Below are positions 34,415-42,608 of a stretch of DNA of 64,000 bases, piece after piece (positions within the stretch are counted from its first letter, which is position 1; every line of letters starts with the position of its first letter). Location of the stretch: positions 360,085 to 424,084 of the forward strand of contig CALFMP010000048.1 in NCBI GenBank assembly GCA_937879965.1. Direction: 5' to 3'. The translations under genes and the position numbers were made by a program. Origin of the DNA: QKMZ01 sp012965515 (GTDB taxonomy: Bacteria; Cyanobacteriota; Vampirovibrionia; Obscuribacterales; Obscuribacteraceae). The notes beneath the pieces were generated by a model that worked only from the letters and a program-made list of their open reading frames with translations, was not told the origin of the DNA and did not search any database.

Positions 34415-36112
34415 TTAGAGCTTCAAACCTTCAGTCAAGCTTGCGACTGAAACTGAGCCGATGTCTCTGAGCAGTTGGGCCTGAGCAACATTAAAGTCCA
34501 CCACGGCGCGTGCCTTGTTGACGCTTGCTTGAGTCAGGTCGCGCTGTGCGTTTAGAACGTCGATGTTCAAACCTATTCCCGCCGACATTCTCTTTTTGGC
34601 GATTCGCAATTCTTCCTCTGCCGCTAGTACTTGAACAGTGGCGCGGTCGATTTTCTTGTCAGAAGCGGCACTGTTGTTATAGGAGGTTCTCACTTCGTCG
34701 AAAACATTCAAGAAAGTCTTTTTCGCTTGAACTGCTGCTTGGCGGGCTTCCCATCGGGCTCTTTGCATATTCAATAAATCTTTGGTGCCCATGCCGCCGA
34801 GTCCCCACTTGATGCCCAAGTTGATGTTGTAAATGGGATCGAGATTACCGCCTGTTCCAACACCGACGATAGAGCCGCCAAAAGAAACGTTTGGTTGCAT
34901 AGGTGCCGCCGCTACAACAATTGCACGTTTTGCAGCCAGGCGGAGTTCTTCATACTGTTTCAATTCCGGACGGGAATCTATGGCTTTCACGAGCAACTTC
35001 TCGATGGGAATCGACTTTGGTATCAATCTCTTTTTCTTGAGATACTTTTCGCAGGATTCTAAGTCTTGGGAAAAGCTTGCATTCAATACATGAGCGAGTT
35101 GAATTGCAGATTGACGCCGTTGGTTTTGCTGTTCGACCAAGTTTTGCTCATCACTGGCAAGTTGTGCCTGTGATTGCAACACGTCTAATCCTGTCGCTGT
35201 GCCTGCTCTTTCTTGTGCCTGGTTGAGCCGAACTTGTTCTACGGAGATCGCCACTGCTCGCGTGCGTATTGCCAGTAATGCTTCTTGCAACAAGAGATCG
35301 TAGTGTTTTTTGGTGGCATTCAAAAGCGTGTCATTAACGTTAGCAGTGAGACCGGCGCGCGAAGCGAACCAGCGATGTCTCTGTTGCAGTGTGCCGAAAA
35401 CGACGCTGCCGCCCTTGTAAAGGTTGTATGTGAATCCGGCTTGGAGTAATTGGATTGACGACGGCAATTTTGCTCTGCCACCATCAATTCGATTGCCGGC
35501 ATTGGTTGCAGGTGTGGAACCAAACAAAGTTGAAGGAATGCTGCCGTTGATTCCGAAGAGGTTGTAGCCGCCGTTCAAATTCGGCAGAAAGCCGGTGGCC
35601 GACGATAAGTACGAATAACGCTCAATTTTCGAACGTACAAAGCCTTCTTCAATGTCCAGATTCTGTGCCAGAGCTGCTTCGAGGGTGTCCTTCAAGCTCA
35701 CTTTCTCGATGTAGCGTGCGTCCAGGGAAAACGGATTGAGGTTTTCTTCCAGTGGTATAAGCGCCTCGAGCGACGGATGTTCGATCAATACGCCTGTTTC
35801 GTCGCTTTCTTGCGCTGCACCATCTGGCTTTATTCTCTCCAAGGGTGTTTCTACTTTGTCGACCGTTCCTTTGCCGAGCGGTCGTACAGTTTGAGTGGCC
35901 TTCAGTTCGATGACATATTTTGGTGGATGCTTTTGTTCTGCATTGGGCAACACAGTCTTGAGAGGTTTTTTGAGATCGCTCAACGCATCGCGATTATCCT
36001 TGCCTGCGTCGACTGATGCGCCTACCGCGGGGGTTCCAAACACAAGGCATGACGCCGTCATGATAGGAACCGCATTTAATGCGGTGATCGCTAGTTTTGA
36101 CTTGCGTAACAT
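34415..36112 (-). CDS. TolC-family outer-membrane efflux protein
   Basis: Outer-membrane channel of a tripartite pump. A signal peptide (first 32 residues) and a Lys/Glu-rich stretch precede two repeats of the OEP fold: 'LKDTLEAALAQNLDIEEGFV' begins the first, and long helical segments with 'SVEQVRLNQAQERAGTATGL' and 'ELRIAKKRMSAGIGLNIDVL' mark the coiled-coil barrels. The extra N-terminal segment of about 100 residues is longer than in E. coli TolC. Length is 565 residues. It is the last gene of the tetR-emrB-emrA-tolC unit, 81 bp after the adaptor. Confidence 0.9.
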   Translation of the reverse strand: MLRKSKLAITALNAVPIMTASCLVFGTPAVGASVDAGKDNRDALSDLKKPLKTVLPNAEQKHPPKYVIELKATQTVRPLGKGTVDKVETPLERIKPDGAAQESDETGVLIEHPSLEALIPLEENLNPFSLDARYIEKVSLKDTLEAALAQNLDIEEGFVRSKIERYSYLSSATGFLPNLNGGYNLFGINGSIPSTLFGSTPATNAGNRIDGGRAKLPSSIQLLQAGFTYNLYKGGSVVFGTLQQRHRWFASRAGLTANVNDTLLNATKKHYDLLLQEALLAIRTRAVAISVEQVRLNQAQERAGTATGLDVLQSQAQLASDEQNLVEQQNQRRQSAIQLAHVLNASFSQDLESCEKYLKKKRLIPKSIPIEKLLVKAIDSRPELKQYEELRLAAKRAIVVAAAPMQPNVSFGGSIVGVGTGGNLDPIYNINLGIKWGLGGMGTKDLLNMQRARWEARQAAVQAKKTFLNVFDEVRTSYNNSAASDKKIDRATVQVLAAEEELRIAKKRMSAGIGLNIDVLNAQRDLTQASVNKARAVVDFNVAQAQLLRDIGSVSVASLTEGLKL

Positions 36113-36193
36113 AACAACCTTCTATCCAGCTAAGCTAGTTTATCAAGTGACGCTTGGTATCAAACGCGGTGAGCGTTTCCAAGATACGACAGT

Positions 36194-37516
36194 TTAGTGT
36201 CCAACTTTAACCGATGGGATTACCGACATACCAGGGGCCAAGAGATTTTCGAGTCCTTTCAAGGAGTCCTGATTCAACACAATTTTGACCGAAACTCTTT
36301 GAACGACCTTTGTGAAATTGCCAGTCGCATTATCCGGCGGAAGCAAGGCAAATTGCGCACCGGATGCCGGAGAGATCGAGTCAACCGTGCCAGTCACATG
36401 AGCATTCGGATAGGCATCAATTTTGATATCAACTGCTTGACCCGGTCGCATTCTTGAAAGCTGGGTCTCTTTGAAGTTAGCCACCACCCATTTTTCGTCA
36501 GACACAATGCTCATCAGCGCTTGCCCGCGTTCAATCTGTTGTCCGATCTCGACAGTTCTGTGACCAACGCGCCCAGTAATTGGAGCAGTGACACTGGTGT
36601 ACGAAAGTTGTGTCGCAGCGTTGTTCACTTCACTTTGCGCTTTGTCGGCTGCCGCTTCCTGCACGCTCAAATTGCGCTTGCTCATTTCCATCTGCGCAGC
36701 GGCCGCGGCTGCGCTTTGGGCGGAACCTTTGGCACGAATAACATCGGCTTGTGCATTGGCGACCGCTTGCATTGCTTGATGAACGCGGCTTTGCGATTGC
36801 TTGTATGCTTCTTGCGCAGCCTGCAGGTTTGCCTCTGCAACATCCTTATCCTGTTTGGCTCGCTCAAAGCTCTGCATAGTGGCAGCGCGATCTTGCACCA
36901 GCGACTTATACCGCTCGAAGTCTGCGATGCAGCGAGTCAGTTCTGCCTGGCGCTGTTTGATTTCTGTTGCCGCGAGTGCTACTCCGAGTTTAGTCTCCGA
37001 AAGCATTGCTTTCGCTTTGTCGACGCCTGCATCTGCGCTTGCAACAGCCGATTCAGCTTCAAAACGCCGTGCTTCTGCCTGACGCTGATTGGCGACGATA
37101 TTTGACTGAACTTCGTAAGTCTTCAATTCTGCTTGAGTAGCAGCGGCTTTTGCCGTGGCAAGACTAATTTGAAAATCCTTAGGATCGATGCGTAAAAGCA
37201 CATCGCCCTGCTTAACGTGCTGGTTGTCGTTGACCAGGAGTTGAGACACTGTGCCGCTGACACGCGAGCTCAGTTGGTGAACCCTGCCCGTGATGAAGGC
37301 ATCGTCGGTTTCTTCCACCGAAGAAGCATGCTGCCACCAGACAAAAGTGCCGCCCCCCACTGCGAGCACAACAAAAGCTGCTAAGCCAATTGCCAGCGGG
37401 TTTTTCTTTCTTTTCACCGGTGTATTCAATTCCGGTTGCTTCGATTCTAAATCTACTAATTCGGGGTGCGATTTAGTGCCCACCGCCGGGGAGCTTCTCG
37501 TTTCTGTCTCGTTCAT
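36194..37516 (-). CDS. HlyD/EmrA-family membrane fusion adaptor
   Basis: The periplasmic adaptor that joins the inner-membrane pump to TolC. A transmembrane helix ('AIGLAAFVVLAVGGGTFVWW') is followed by 'ETDDAFITGRVHQLSSRVSG', the lipoyl half-motifs 'VLLRIDPKDF' and 'SYTSVTAPITGRVGHRTVEI', a long helical hairpin rich in Ala, Gln and Lys between them, and a C-terminal beta domain ('PGQAVDIKIDAYPN', 'QRVSVKIVLNQ'). This matches EmrA. I chose ATG 37516 rather than ATG 37558: a promoter with its -10 box at 37573-37568 would start RNA near 37560, leaving the upstream ATG without a leader. The operator for the linked TetR overlaps that promoter. Confidence 0.9.
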   Translation of the reverse strand: MNETETRSSPAVGTKSHPELVDLESKQPELNTPVKRKKNPLAIGLAAFVVLAVGGGTFVWWQHASSVEETDDAFITGRVHQLSSRVSGTVSQLLVNDNQHVKQGDVLLRIDPKDFQISLATAKAAATQAELKTYEVQSNIVANQRQAEARRFEAESAVASADAGVDKAKAMLSETKLGVALAATEIKQRQAELTRCIADFERYKSLVQDRAATMQSFERAKQDKDVAEANLQAAQEAYKQSQSRVHQAMQAVANAQADVIRAKGSAQSAAAAAAQMEMSKRNLSVQEAAADKAQSEVNNAATQLSYTSVTAPITGRVGHRTVEIGQQIERGQALMSIVSDEKWVVANFKETQLSRMRPGQAVDIKIDAYPNAHVTGTVDSISPASGAQFALLPPDNATGNFTKVVQRVSVKIVLNQDSLKGLENLLAPGMSVIPSVKVGH

Positions 37517-37567
37517 GGTTTCCGTGCCTGCAGCCAATGGGGGCTTCCTCTTGTGCATGACGTAGTT

Positions 37568-37600
37568 ATTATTGACCAGGTTTCAATTTTGGTCAATAAT
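37568..37600 (-). promoter_or_regulatory. Promoter and TetR operator candidate upstream of the adaptor gene
   Basis: ATTATTGACCA (37568-37578) and TGGTCAATAAT (37590-37600) form a perfect 11-bp inverted repeat with an 11-bp spacer. On the minus strand it contains TTGACC (37596-37591), 17 bp, AATAAT (37573-37568), a good sigma-70-type promoter. The same pattern, TTGACCA-N11-TRGTCAA, recurs upstream of tetR. Confidence 0.75.
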
Positions 37601-37613
37601 CCGCGATTAATGT

Positions 37614-39203
37614 TTAATGCATCTCCACATTTGCTTTCCTTCGTCCTGAGCCGAGCAAGAAGCAAAACGGAATCATGCATCCGGTGAATACCGTCAGTAA
37701 CCAGGCTATGTCTCCAAATGATAGGGCAGCAGCCTGGGTGTCGACTTGCGAGCTCATAACTGTCAAAGCTCGCGCTTTGGCATCCGGCAGCGCCCACCCC
37801 TGGCGGCTGAACATCTCAGTTAGGGCGGACAGGCGGTTCATTGCCTCGGTTCCATAAGGGGTAATTTTTTCGACCAGAACTGCACGATGAAAGTCTTCAC
37901 GCCTGGTGAGGACTGTTGCGAGCATTGCAATACCAACGCCGCCACCCAATGTCCGCACGAGACTGAGCAATGAAGCGGCGGTTTGTATATCCTCGGGCGG
38001 GCAGTCGCCGACTGCAGCGATGGTCAGTGGGAGGAAAACCAGCACCAGCCCAAAGCCGCGTATAAGACTCGAGGTCAGGAAATGCTCCCACCCCCAGTTC
38101 AACGTGAGTGGAACCAGGAACCAATTGGAGAGACTAAGGCAGGCGATGCCGACGAAAACCATCAGTCGCGCGTCGATTTTTCCAATCATGGCGCCAACGA
38201 CCGGAAACATAAATCCGGTGACAATCGAGGCTGGAACCTGAAGGAGACCCGCTTGTAGCGCGGTGTATCCCAGCATCACCTGGGCGAAATTCGGAATCAC
38301 ATAATTGATGCCAAAGAGAACAAACCCGACCACGCCTTGGAAGAGCAAACCAATTGCAACGGAGCGAAATCGAACAATGCGCAAATTAACGGCCGGATAC
38401 TTTGTCCTTAACTCGTGAGTAAAGAAGACCGTGGCACCGATTATGGTGGCGATAGTGCACCAGATGATTAGTTGCGATGAGAACCAATCTTCATCCTGAC
38501 CTTTTTCCAGAACATATTGCAGTGAGCCGAGCATTACGCTTAAAGACATGATGCCAAGCCAATCTATACGAACTGCCGGAGCGCTATCCTCGCGAGGTTT
38601 ATCTTGCGGAATGAACGCCTGGCATAAGAATGTTGCGACTATGCCGATGGGAATATTGATGAAGAATATCCATCGCCAGTTGTAGTTATCCGTGAGCCAA
38701 CCACCTAAAGTGGGACCGACGACTGGTCCGACGATTACGCAGATGCCGAAGATTGCTTGCACTAAACCTTGCTTTTCCGGAGGAAACGCTTCGAAGAGAA
38801 ACGCCTGAGCTTTTGCCAGAAGACCGCCACCGAATAGCCCTTGCATCACCCGTGCCAACACCAAAGTCAAAAGACTATTGGATATACCGCACAAGACAGA
38901 AGCGACGGTAAAGCCGATCATGGAGAAGATGAAGTATCGCTTTTTGCCGAACATATCGCCGAACATGACGGCAAGCGGCATCGTAATAACGTTGGCGATC
39001 GAATAAGAGGTTACGACCCATGCTGCTTCGCTTGTAGTGGCGCCTAGGTTGCCCTGTATGTGGGGAAGAGCGACGTTGGTAATGCTCGTATCGATAACTT
39101 CGATCAGTGCGGCGATGGCCACCCCGACTAAAAACAGCCAGCGGACTATTTCGCCATGTTCATCGACTCGGCGTTGAAGAGCTTCTTGAAGATAGGTTGC
39201 CAT
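37614..39203 (-). CDS. DHA2-family drug:proton antiporter (EmrB-like)
   Basis: Inner-membrane pump of the tripartite system, with 14 predicted transmembrane helices in 529 residues. Family marks are 'LIEVIDTSITNVALPHIQGN' in helix 1 (motif D1), 'WVVTSYSIANVITMPLAVMF', motif A 'GDMFGKKRYF', 'RVMQGLFGGGLLAKAQAFLF', and motif C 'GICVIVGPVVGPTLGGWL'. Exports hydrophobic compounds, uncouplers or drugs in exchange for protons. The ATG follows the TetR stop with no gap (TAA then ATG), so the two are coupled. The short gap to emrA holds an internal promoter and operator. Confidence 0.92.
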   Translation of the reverse strand: MATYLQEALQRRVDEHGEIVRWLFLVGVAIAALIEVIDTSITNVALPHIQGNLGATTSEAAWVVTSYSIANVITMPLAVMFGDMFGKKRYFIFSMIGFTVASVLCGISNSLLTLVLARVMQGLFGGGLLAKAQAFLFEAFPPEKQGLVQAIFGICVIVGPVVGPTLGGWLTDNYNWRWIFFINIPIGIVATFLCQAFIPQDKPREDSAPAVRIDWLGIMSLSVMLGSLQYVLEKGQDEDWFSSQLIIWCTIATIIGATVFFTHELRTKYPAVNLRIVRFRSVAIGLLFQGVVGFVLFGINYVIPNFAQVMLGYTALQAGLLQVPASIVTGFMFPVVGAMIGKIDARLMVFVGIACLSLSNWFLVPLTLNWGWEHFLTSSLIRGFGLVLVFLPLTIAAVGDCPPEDIQTAASLLSLVRTLGGGVGIAMLATVLTRREDFHRAVLVEKITPYGTEAMNRLSALTEMFSRQGWALPDAKARALTVMSSQVDTQAAALSFGDIAWLLTVFTGCMIPFCFLLGSGRRKANVEMH

Positions 39204-39824
39204 TTATTTTTGTTCGCGCAGACCATCGACGACCATATTAAGAAGCAATTTTGCACTTGCCTCCAATTCATCTCGAGTCATACGTTTTTCGGATTCCGTA
39301 TAGTTATTGAAGTATGGCGGAAACAAACTTGACACAGCCATTAGAAAGGTAATTGCTGTTGCATCATTTGCCTTCTTGGGGCTAATTTCTCCTGCCTCAG
39401 CTGCTTTCTTGAGAAACTTCAAAACGCGTTCGCGCTTTCGAACATAGAAAGGACTAAAACGCGTCTTAAATTGAAGTGACGTATAGAGCAGCGCTTCGGG
39501 TGTGTGGATGTCGCGCGTGACATAGTCGTAGACCATAAGTGCACACATTTGAAAAGTATCTTTCATTGATTCAAGCGGCGAACCTTTGATGTTTTCGGTC
39601 CGCTCGTCCATCAATCCTTGAATTTTTACCGCGTACTTTTCTATAACGCGCATCAGAATTTCTTCTTTAGTTCGAAATTCTAGGTATACAGATCCTTTTC
39701 CTATGCCGAGATGCTTTGCGATGTCCTCAATGCTGGTTCGCTCGTAGCCATATCGGGAAAACAGCTCTACAGCCGCTTCTTCAATTAGCTCAGCTCGGTT
39801 GTGGATGGATTTTGTTCGCGCCAT
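39204..39824 (-). CDS. TetR-family transcriptional repressor of the efflux operon
   Basis: The N-terminal helix-turn-helix is standard: 'IEEAAVELFSRYGYERTSIE', 'DIAKHLGIGKGSVYLEFRTK'. The C-terminal helical ligand domain is divergent, as usual, and presumably binds pump substrates. ATG 39824 has GGAGG 5-6 nt upstream. A TTG or GTG further out would start inside the operator, so the shorter form is right. Being first in the operon with an operator over its own promoter, it should repress itself and the pump and be released by a ligand. Confidence 0.92.
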   Translation of the reverse strand: MARTKSIHNRAELIEEAAVELFSRYGYERTSIEDIAKHLGIGKGSVYLEFRTKEEILMRVIEKYAVKIQGLMDERTENIKGSPLESMKDTFQMCALMVYDYVTRDIHTPEALLYTSLQFKTRFSPFYVRKRERVLKFLKKAAEAGEISPKKANDATAITFLMAVSSLFPPYFNNYTESEKRMTRDELEASAKLLLNMVVDGLREQK

Positions 39825-39842
39825 TTTTGCCTCCGCGGATCC

Positions 39843-39871
39843 ATTCTTGACCAATTTGCGATTTTAGTCAA
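39843..39871 (-). promoter_or_regulatory. Promoter and TetR operator candidate upstream of tetR
   Basis: TTGACCA (39847-39853) and TAGTCAA (39865-39871) are inverted half-sites 11 bp apart, the same layout as at 37572-37596. On the minus strand TTGACT (39871-39866), 17 bp, AAGAAT (39848-39843) form the promoter. GGAGG and ATG 39824 follow directly. Confidence 0.72.
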
Positions 39872-39915
39872 TTATTCGGAGGTAATTGTTTGTTGCAAAG
39901 TTCTAACTTCTCGCA

Positions 39916-41385
39916 CTAATTTCGAGGCAAGGTAATGGTGAAGATTGAACCAACTCCTTCTTCGCTCTCGACTGAGATAGTTCCGCCGTGTCGTTCGACT
40001 ATGGTTTTACAAAGGTAGAGACCGAGCCCTGAACCATCGATCCTGCGCCGGCTGCGTTCACCCTGAAAGTACTTCTTGAATAGATTCTTTTGATCCGTTT
40101 TCGAAATGCCTATGCCTGTATCCGAAATAGAAATCGAGAACTCGCCGGCAGTCTTTTTACTTGTAACAATGATCAATCCCCCTTTTGGAGTAAATTTGAC
40201 TGCATTGCTCAACAAATTATGAAAGACTCTCTTGATAGCGGTTCTTTCTACAGGTAAAACCTCAGGTTCATTTGAAAGTTGATCAATGATTTGAATGTTG
40301 TTGTGGTCCGCTAGCGCCTTTAATTCTTTAACTGTGCCACGAATGATCTCTGTGACATCGATTGGTTCAATCATACGGGGAACGTTTTCCCCATCGTTTC
40401 TTTGCACTTCTATTAGGTTCTGAATCATATCCAGCATCGACCGATTACCGCGTTTCAATACCTCCAGAATTTTTTCTAGATCTCGATCAAGTGTACCTGC
40501 AGCGCCTTGAAGAAGAGCTTCGAAAGTTTTTTCCGCACCAATCAATGGTGATTTCAAGTCGTGCACAAGTGCAGCAACAACCTCGTGAACTGTTTCAGAG
40601 CGTAAATGGTCCTGTTCCATGGTGCTTACACAGACACCGTTTGGAACCCCGTTTGTATCCGTCACCGGCCAGATTGCCACGGTCCAATTCGGAGCGGGAC
40701 CTTTCTTGGGTTTTGCCAGCACAACATTAGCGCAAGTTACGTGGAGTTTCGATCGAGAGTGTAGAACATCTTCTAGCATCTCTTCTGTGATCGAAGGGAC
40801 AATATCCGATATCTTCAATCCAACAATGTCGTCATATGAACCGAGTTGCTCATAAGCAATCGGATTTACCTTTTCGATTATGAAGTGACTATTCAACTTC
40901 CAAATTGCAATCGGTGAGTTGAAATGGGTATCTACTTGCGATTTGCCGATGGGAGCTTGGATGGCTTTCAGCTGATCGCTGGAATGAACCGTTTCATTAA
41001 TGTCAGTACAATAGCCTATAAAGCCGCAAAGTCTTCCGTCGTTACTATATTCAGGAACTCCGGAGTCGAGAACTTGCCGGAATGAACCGTCCGAACGGCG
41101 CATGCGGTACTCAATGTGGAACGGTTGCTTAGTCGAAAAGGCAGTTTGGAGAAGTGTGCAAACACGATCCCGATCTTCCGGATGAATAATCTTCTTCCAG
41201 CCTTCGCCCTGGACGTCTTTGAACGCCACACCTATAAATCTTAGCCAGCGTTGTGAAAAGAAGATTCTTTGGCCTGTGGCATCCGCCATCCACACCATTT
41301 TGGGAATCTGGTCTGCTAACCGAGAAAGAAGCGTCAGCTTTGTATCTGAAAGCGACGAATCTGCACAAAATCGTATGTTTTCCAT
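39916..41385 (-). CDS. Soluble PAS sensor histidine kinase
   Basis: No membrane segment. A PAS domain near the N-terminus ('MVWMADATGQRIFFSQRWLR', then PAC 'IEYRMRRSDGSFRQVLDSGV'), a second PAS-like domain ('NSPIAIWKLNSHFIIEKVNP'), HisKA with 'ALVHDLKSPLIGAEKTFEA', and an HATPase with 'NLLSNAVKFTPKGG', 'DTGIGISKTD' and 'GSGLGLYLCKTI'. All kinase motifs are intact. I prefer ATG 41385; a TTG start at 41484 would add 33 residues. No response regulator is adjacent, so it is an orphan kinase; the receiver-kinase fusion at 42.6 kb is the nearest possible partner. Diverges from the GGDEF-like gene. Confidence 0.87.
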   Translation of the reverse strand: MENIRFCADSSLSDTKLTLLSRLADQIPKMVWMADATGQRIFFSQRWLRFIGVAFKDVQGEGWKKIIHPEDRDRVCTLLQTAFSTKQPFHIEYRMRRSDGSFRQVLDSGVPEYSNDGRLCGFIGYCTDINETVHSSDQLKAIQAPIGKSQVDTHFNSPIAIWKLNSHFIIEKVNPIAYEQLGSYDDIVGLKISDIVPSITEEMLEDVLHSRSKLHVTCANVVLAKPKKGPAPNWTVAIWPVTDTNGVPNGVCVSTMEQDHLRSETVHEVVAALVHDLKSPLIGAEKTFEALLQGAAGTLDRDLEKILEVLKRGNRSMLDMIQNLIEVQRNDGENVPRMIEPIDVTEIIRGTVKELKALADHNNIQIIDQLSNEPEVLPVERTAIKRVFHNLLSNAVKFTPKGGLIIVTSKKTAGEFSISISDTGIGISKTDQKNLFKKYFQGERSRRRIDGSGLGLYLCKTIVERHGGTISVESEEGVGSIFTITLPRN

Positions 41386-41677
41386 TCTGTGTTGCCTAAA
41401 TAGCAGGTTGGAAAACAGCCCCCCGGCCTTTTCCCCCGCTATTTCGACTCTATATGGTTTGGTTGTTGACGTAATCACCCGCAATGGTTGTTTGTTCGTA
41501 ACTATCGTCTATTTCATCTCAGTCTAAAGACTGATTTTTGCCGAAACAGCATTTATGTAAAAAGATCGCCTTACCTTGGGAACTCCAGACCTGTCAGCGC
41601 GTCTGGCAACTGTCCGAGTGGGCAAGAATCGTCCAAAACTGAAAGATTTCAACTCTCCCACTAGAAGGGCAAGCGTT

Positions 41678-42313
41678 ATGAGCAACGTGCATTTTGGAAA
41701 AAACATCGAAAGCGGAATGTTCTCCCTATTAAAAGGTTTGGCTACGAACACTCAGTCCTCTGAGATAACCCCCAAACAGTTTGTTCAGAAACACACACTT
41801 CTTGATTTTGCTGAAATCAGAACGCGCATTCAAAACGCATGCGATGACTATGAATTGCTCGAAAAGCCCATGAGCTTGCTGCTTATTGCAGTCGATGCTC
41901 TTCCGTCACTGATGGATAATTATGGCGAATACACCGCGACTCACGTCAGAGACTTTGTTGCGAAGTCGCTTTTTGACACCTGCGACAGCATTTATGGTTC
42001 GCGCTACCATGCCTCCCTTGGCGAATATGTTGAAGGGCGTATTTTGATGTTGCTCCCAGACATGGTCGGGGCAATTGCTCTGGATTTTGCTGAAATTCTT
42101 CGCAAAGGGGTCTCGGACTCTGAGTTTGTTTGGCAGAGTGAAACAATGCGTATTACCGTCAGCATAGGGGTTGTGCACAAACCAGGTCACAACGGCGATC
42201 AAGATCTCCTGATTTTGCAAGCCGATCACGCCTGTTCCGAAATCATGAAAGGTGGCGGGAACAGGGTCTGCCTTGCCTGTGCCGCCTGCCGTTTGCGGAT
42301 AGTCGAGAAGTAG
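41678..42313 (+). CDS. Degenerate GGDEF-domain protein
   Basis: The 211-residue product has the outline of a diguanylate cyclase domain: 'LLLIAVDALPSLMDNYGEYT' for the first metal/substrate segment, 'TATHVRDFVAKSLFDTCDSI', 'ITVSIGVVHKPG', and 'LQADHACSEIMKGGGNRV', the normal closing 'AD.A...AK..G.NR'. The signature GGDEF position reads 'SLGEYVEGRILMLLPDM', so the loop is altered and synthesis of cyclic di-GMP is unlikely. It may instead bind a nucleotide or partner. ATG 41678 with GAAGGG upstream is the likely start; an earlier TTG (41576) is weaker. Confidence 0.7.
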   Translation: MSNVHFGKNIESGMFSLLKGLATNTQSSEITPKQFVQKHTLLDFAEIRTRIQNACDDYELLEKPMSLLLIAVDALPSLMDNYGEYTATHVRDFVAKSLFDTCDSIYGSRYHASLGEYVEGRILMLLPDMVGAIALDFAEILRKGVSDSEFVWQSETMRITVSIGVVHKPGHNGDQDLLILQADHACSEIMKGGGNRVCLACAACRLRIVEK

Positions 42314-42608
42314 GCTCCCTTGTCCGGATTTCCGACATTGATCCAAGGGTTGAGAGTTTCTATCACCAGTTCGAGTTAGAGGGGTAAGACTTCTAAATCG
42401 TACTTCCGAGCGAAGACTTTGGCTGTAACAGGCCTTATCATTTTTGTAGAAATCAACCGCAGACTGCAGATTGTTTGCAGGGTGATCCTATCTTTCATTC
42501 CATCAATTCCCTCGCTTGATTCAAGCGGGCGAAGTGAGTTTGCGTATTCAGGAATCCCGTGAATCCCCTAACTATATTGGCGCACTACTGGCCGAAGGAT
42601 GACGAAGA

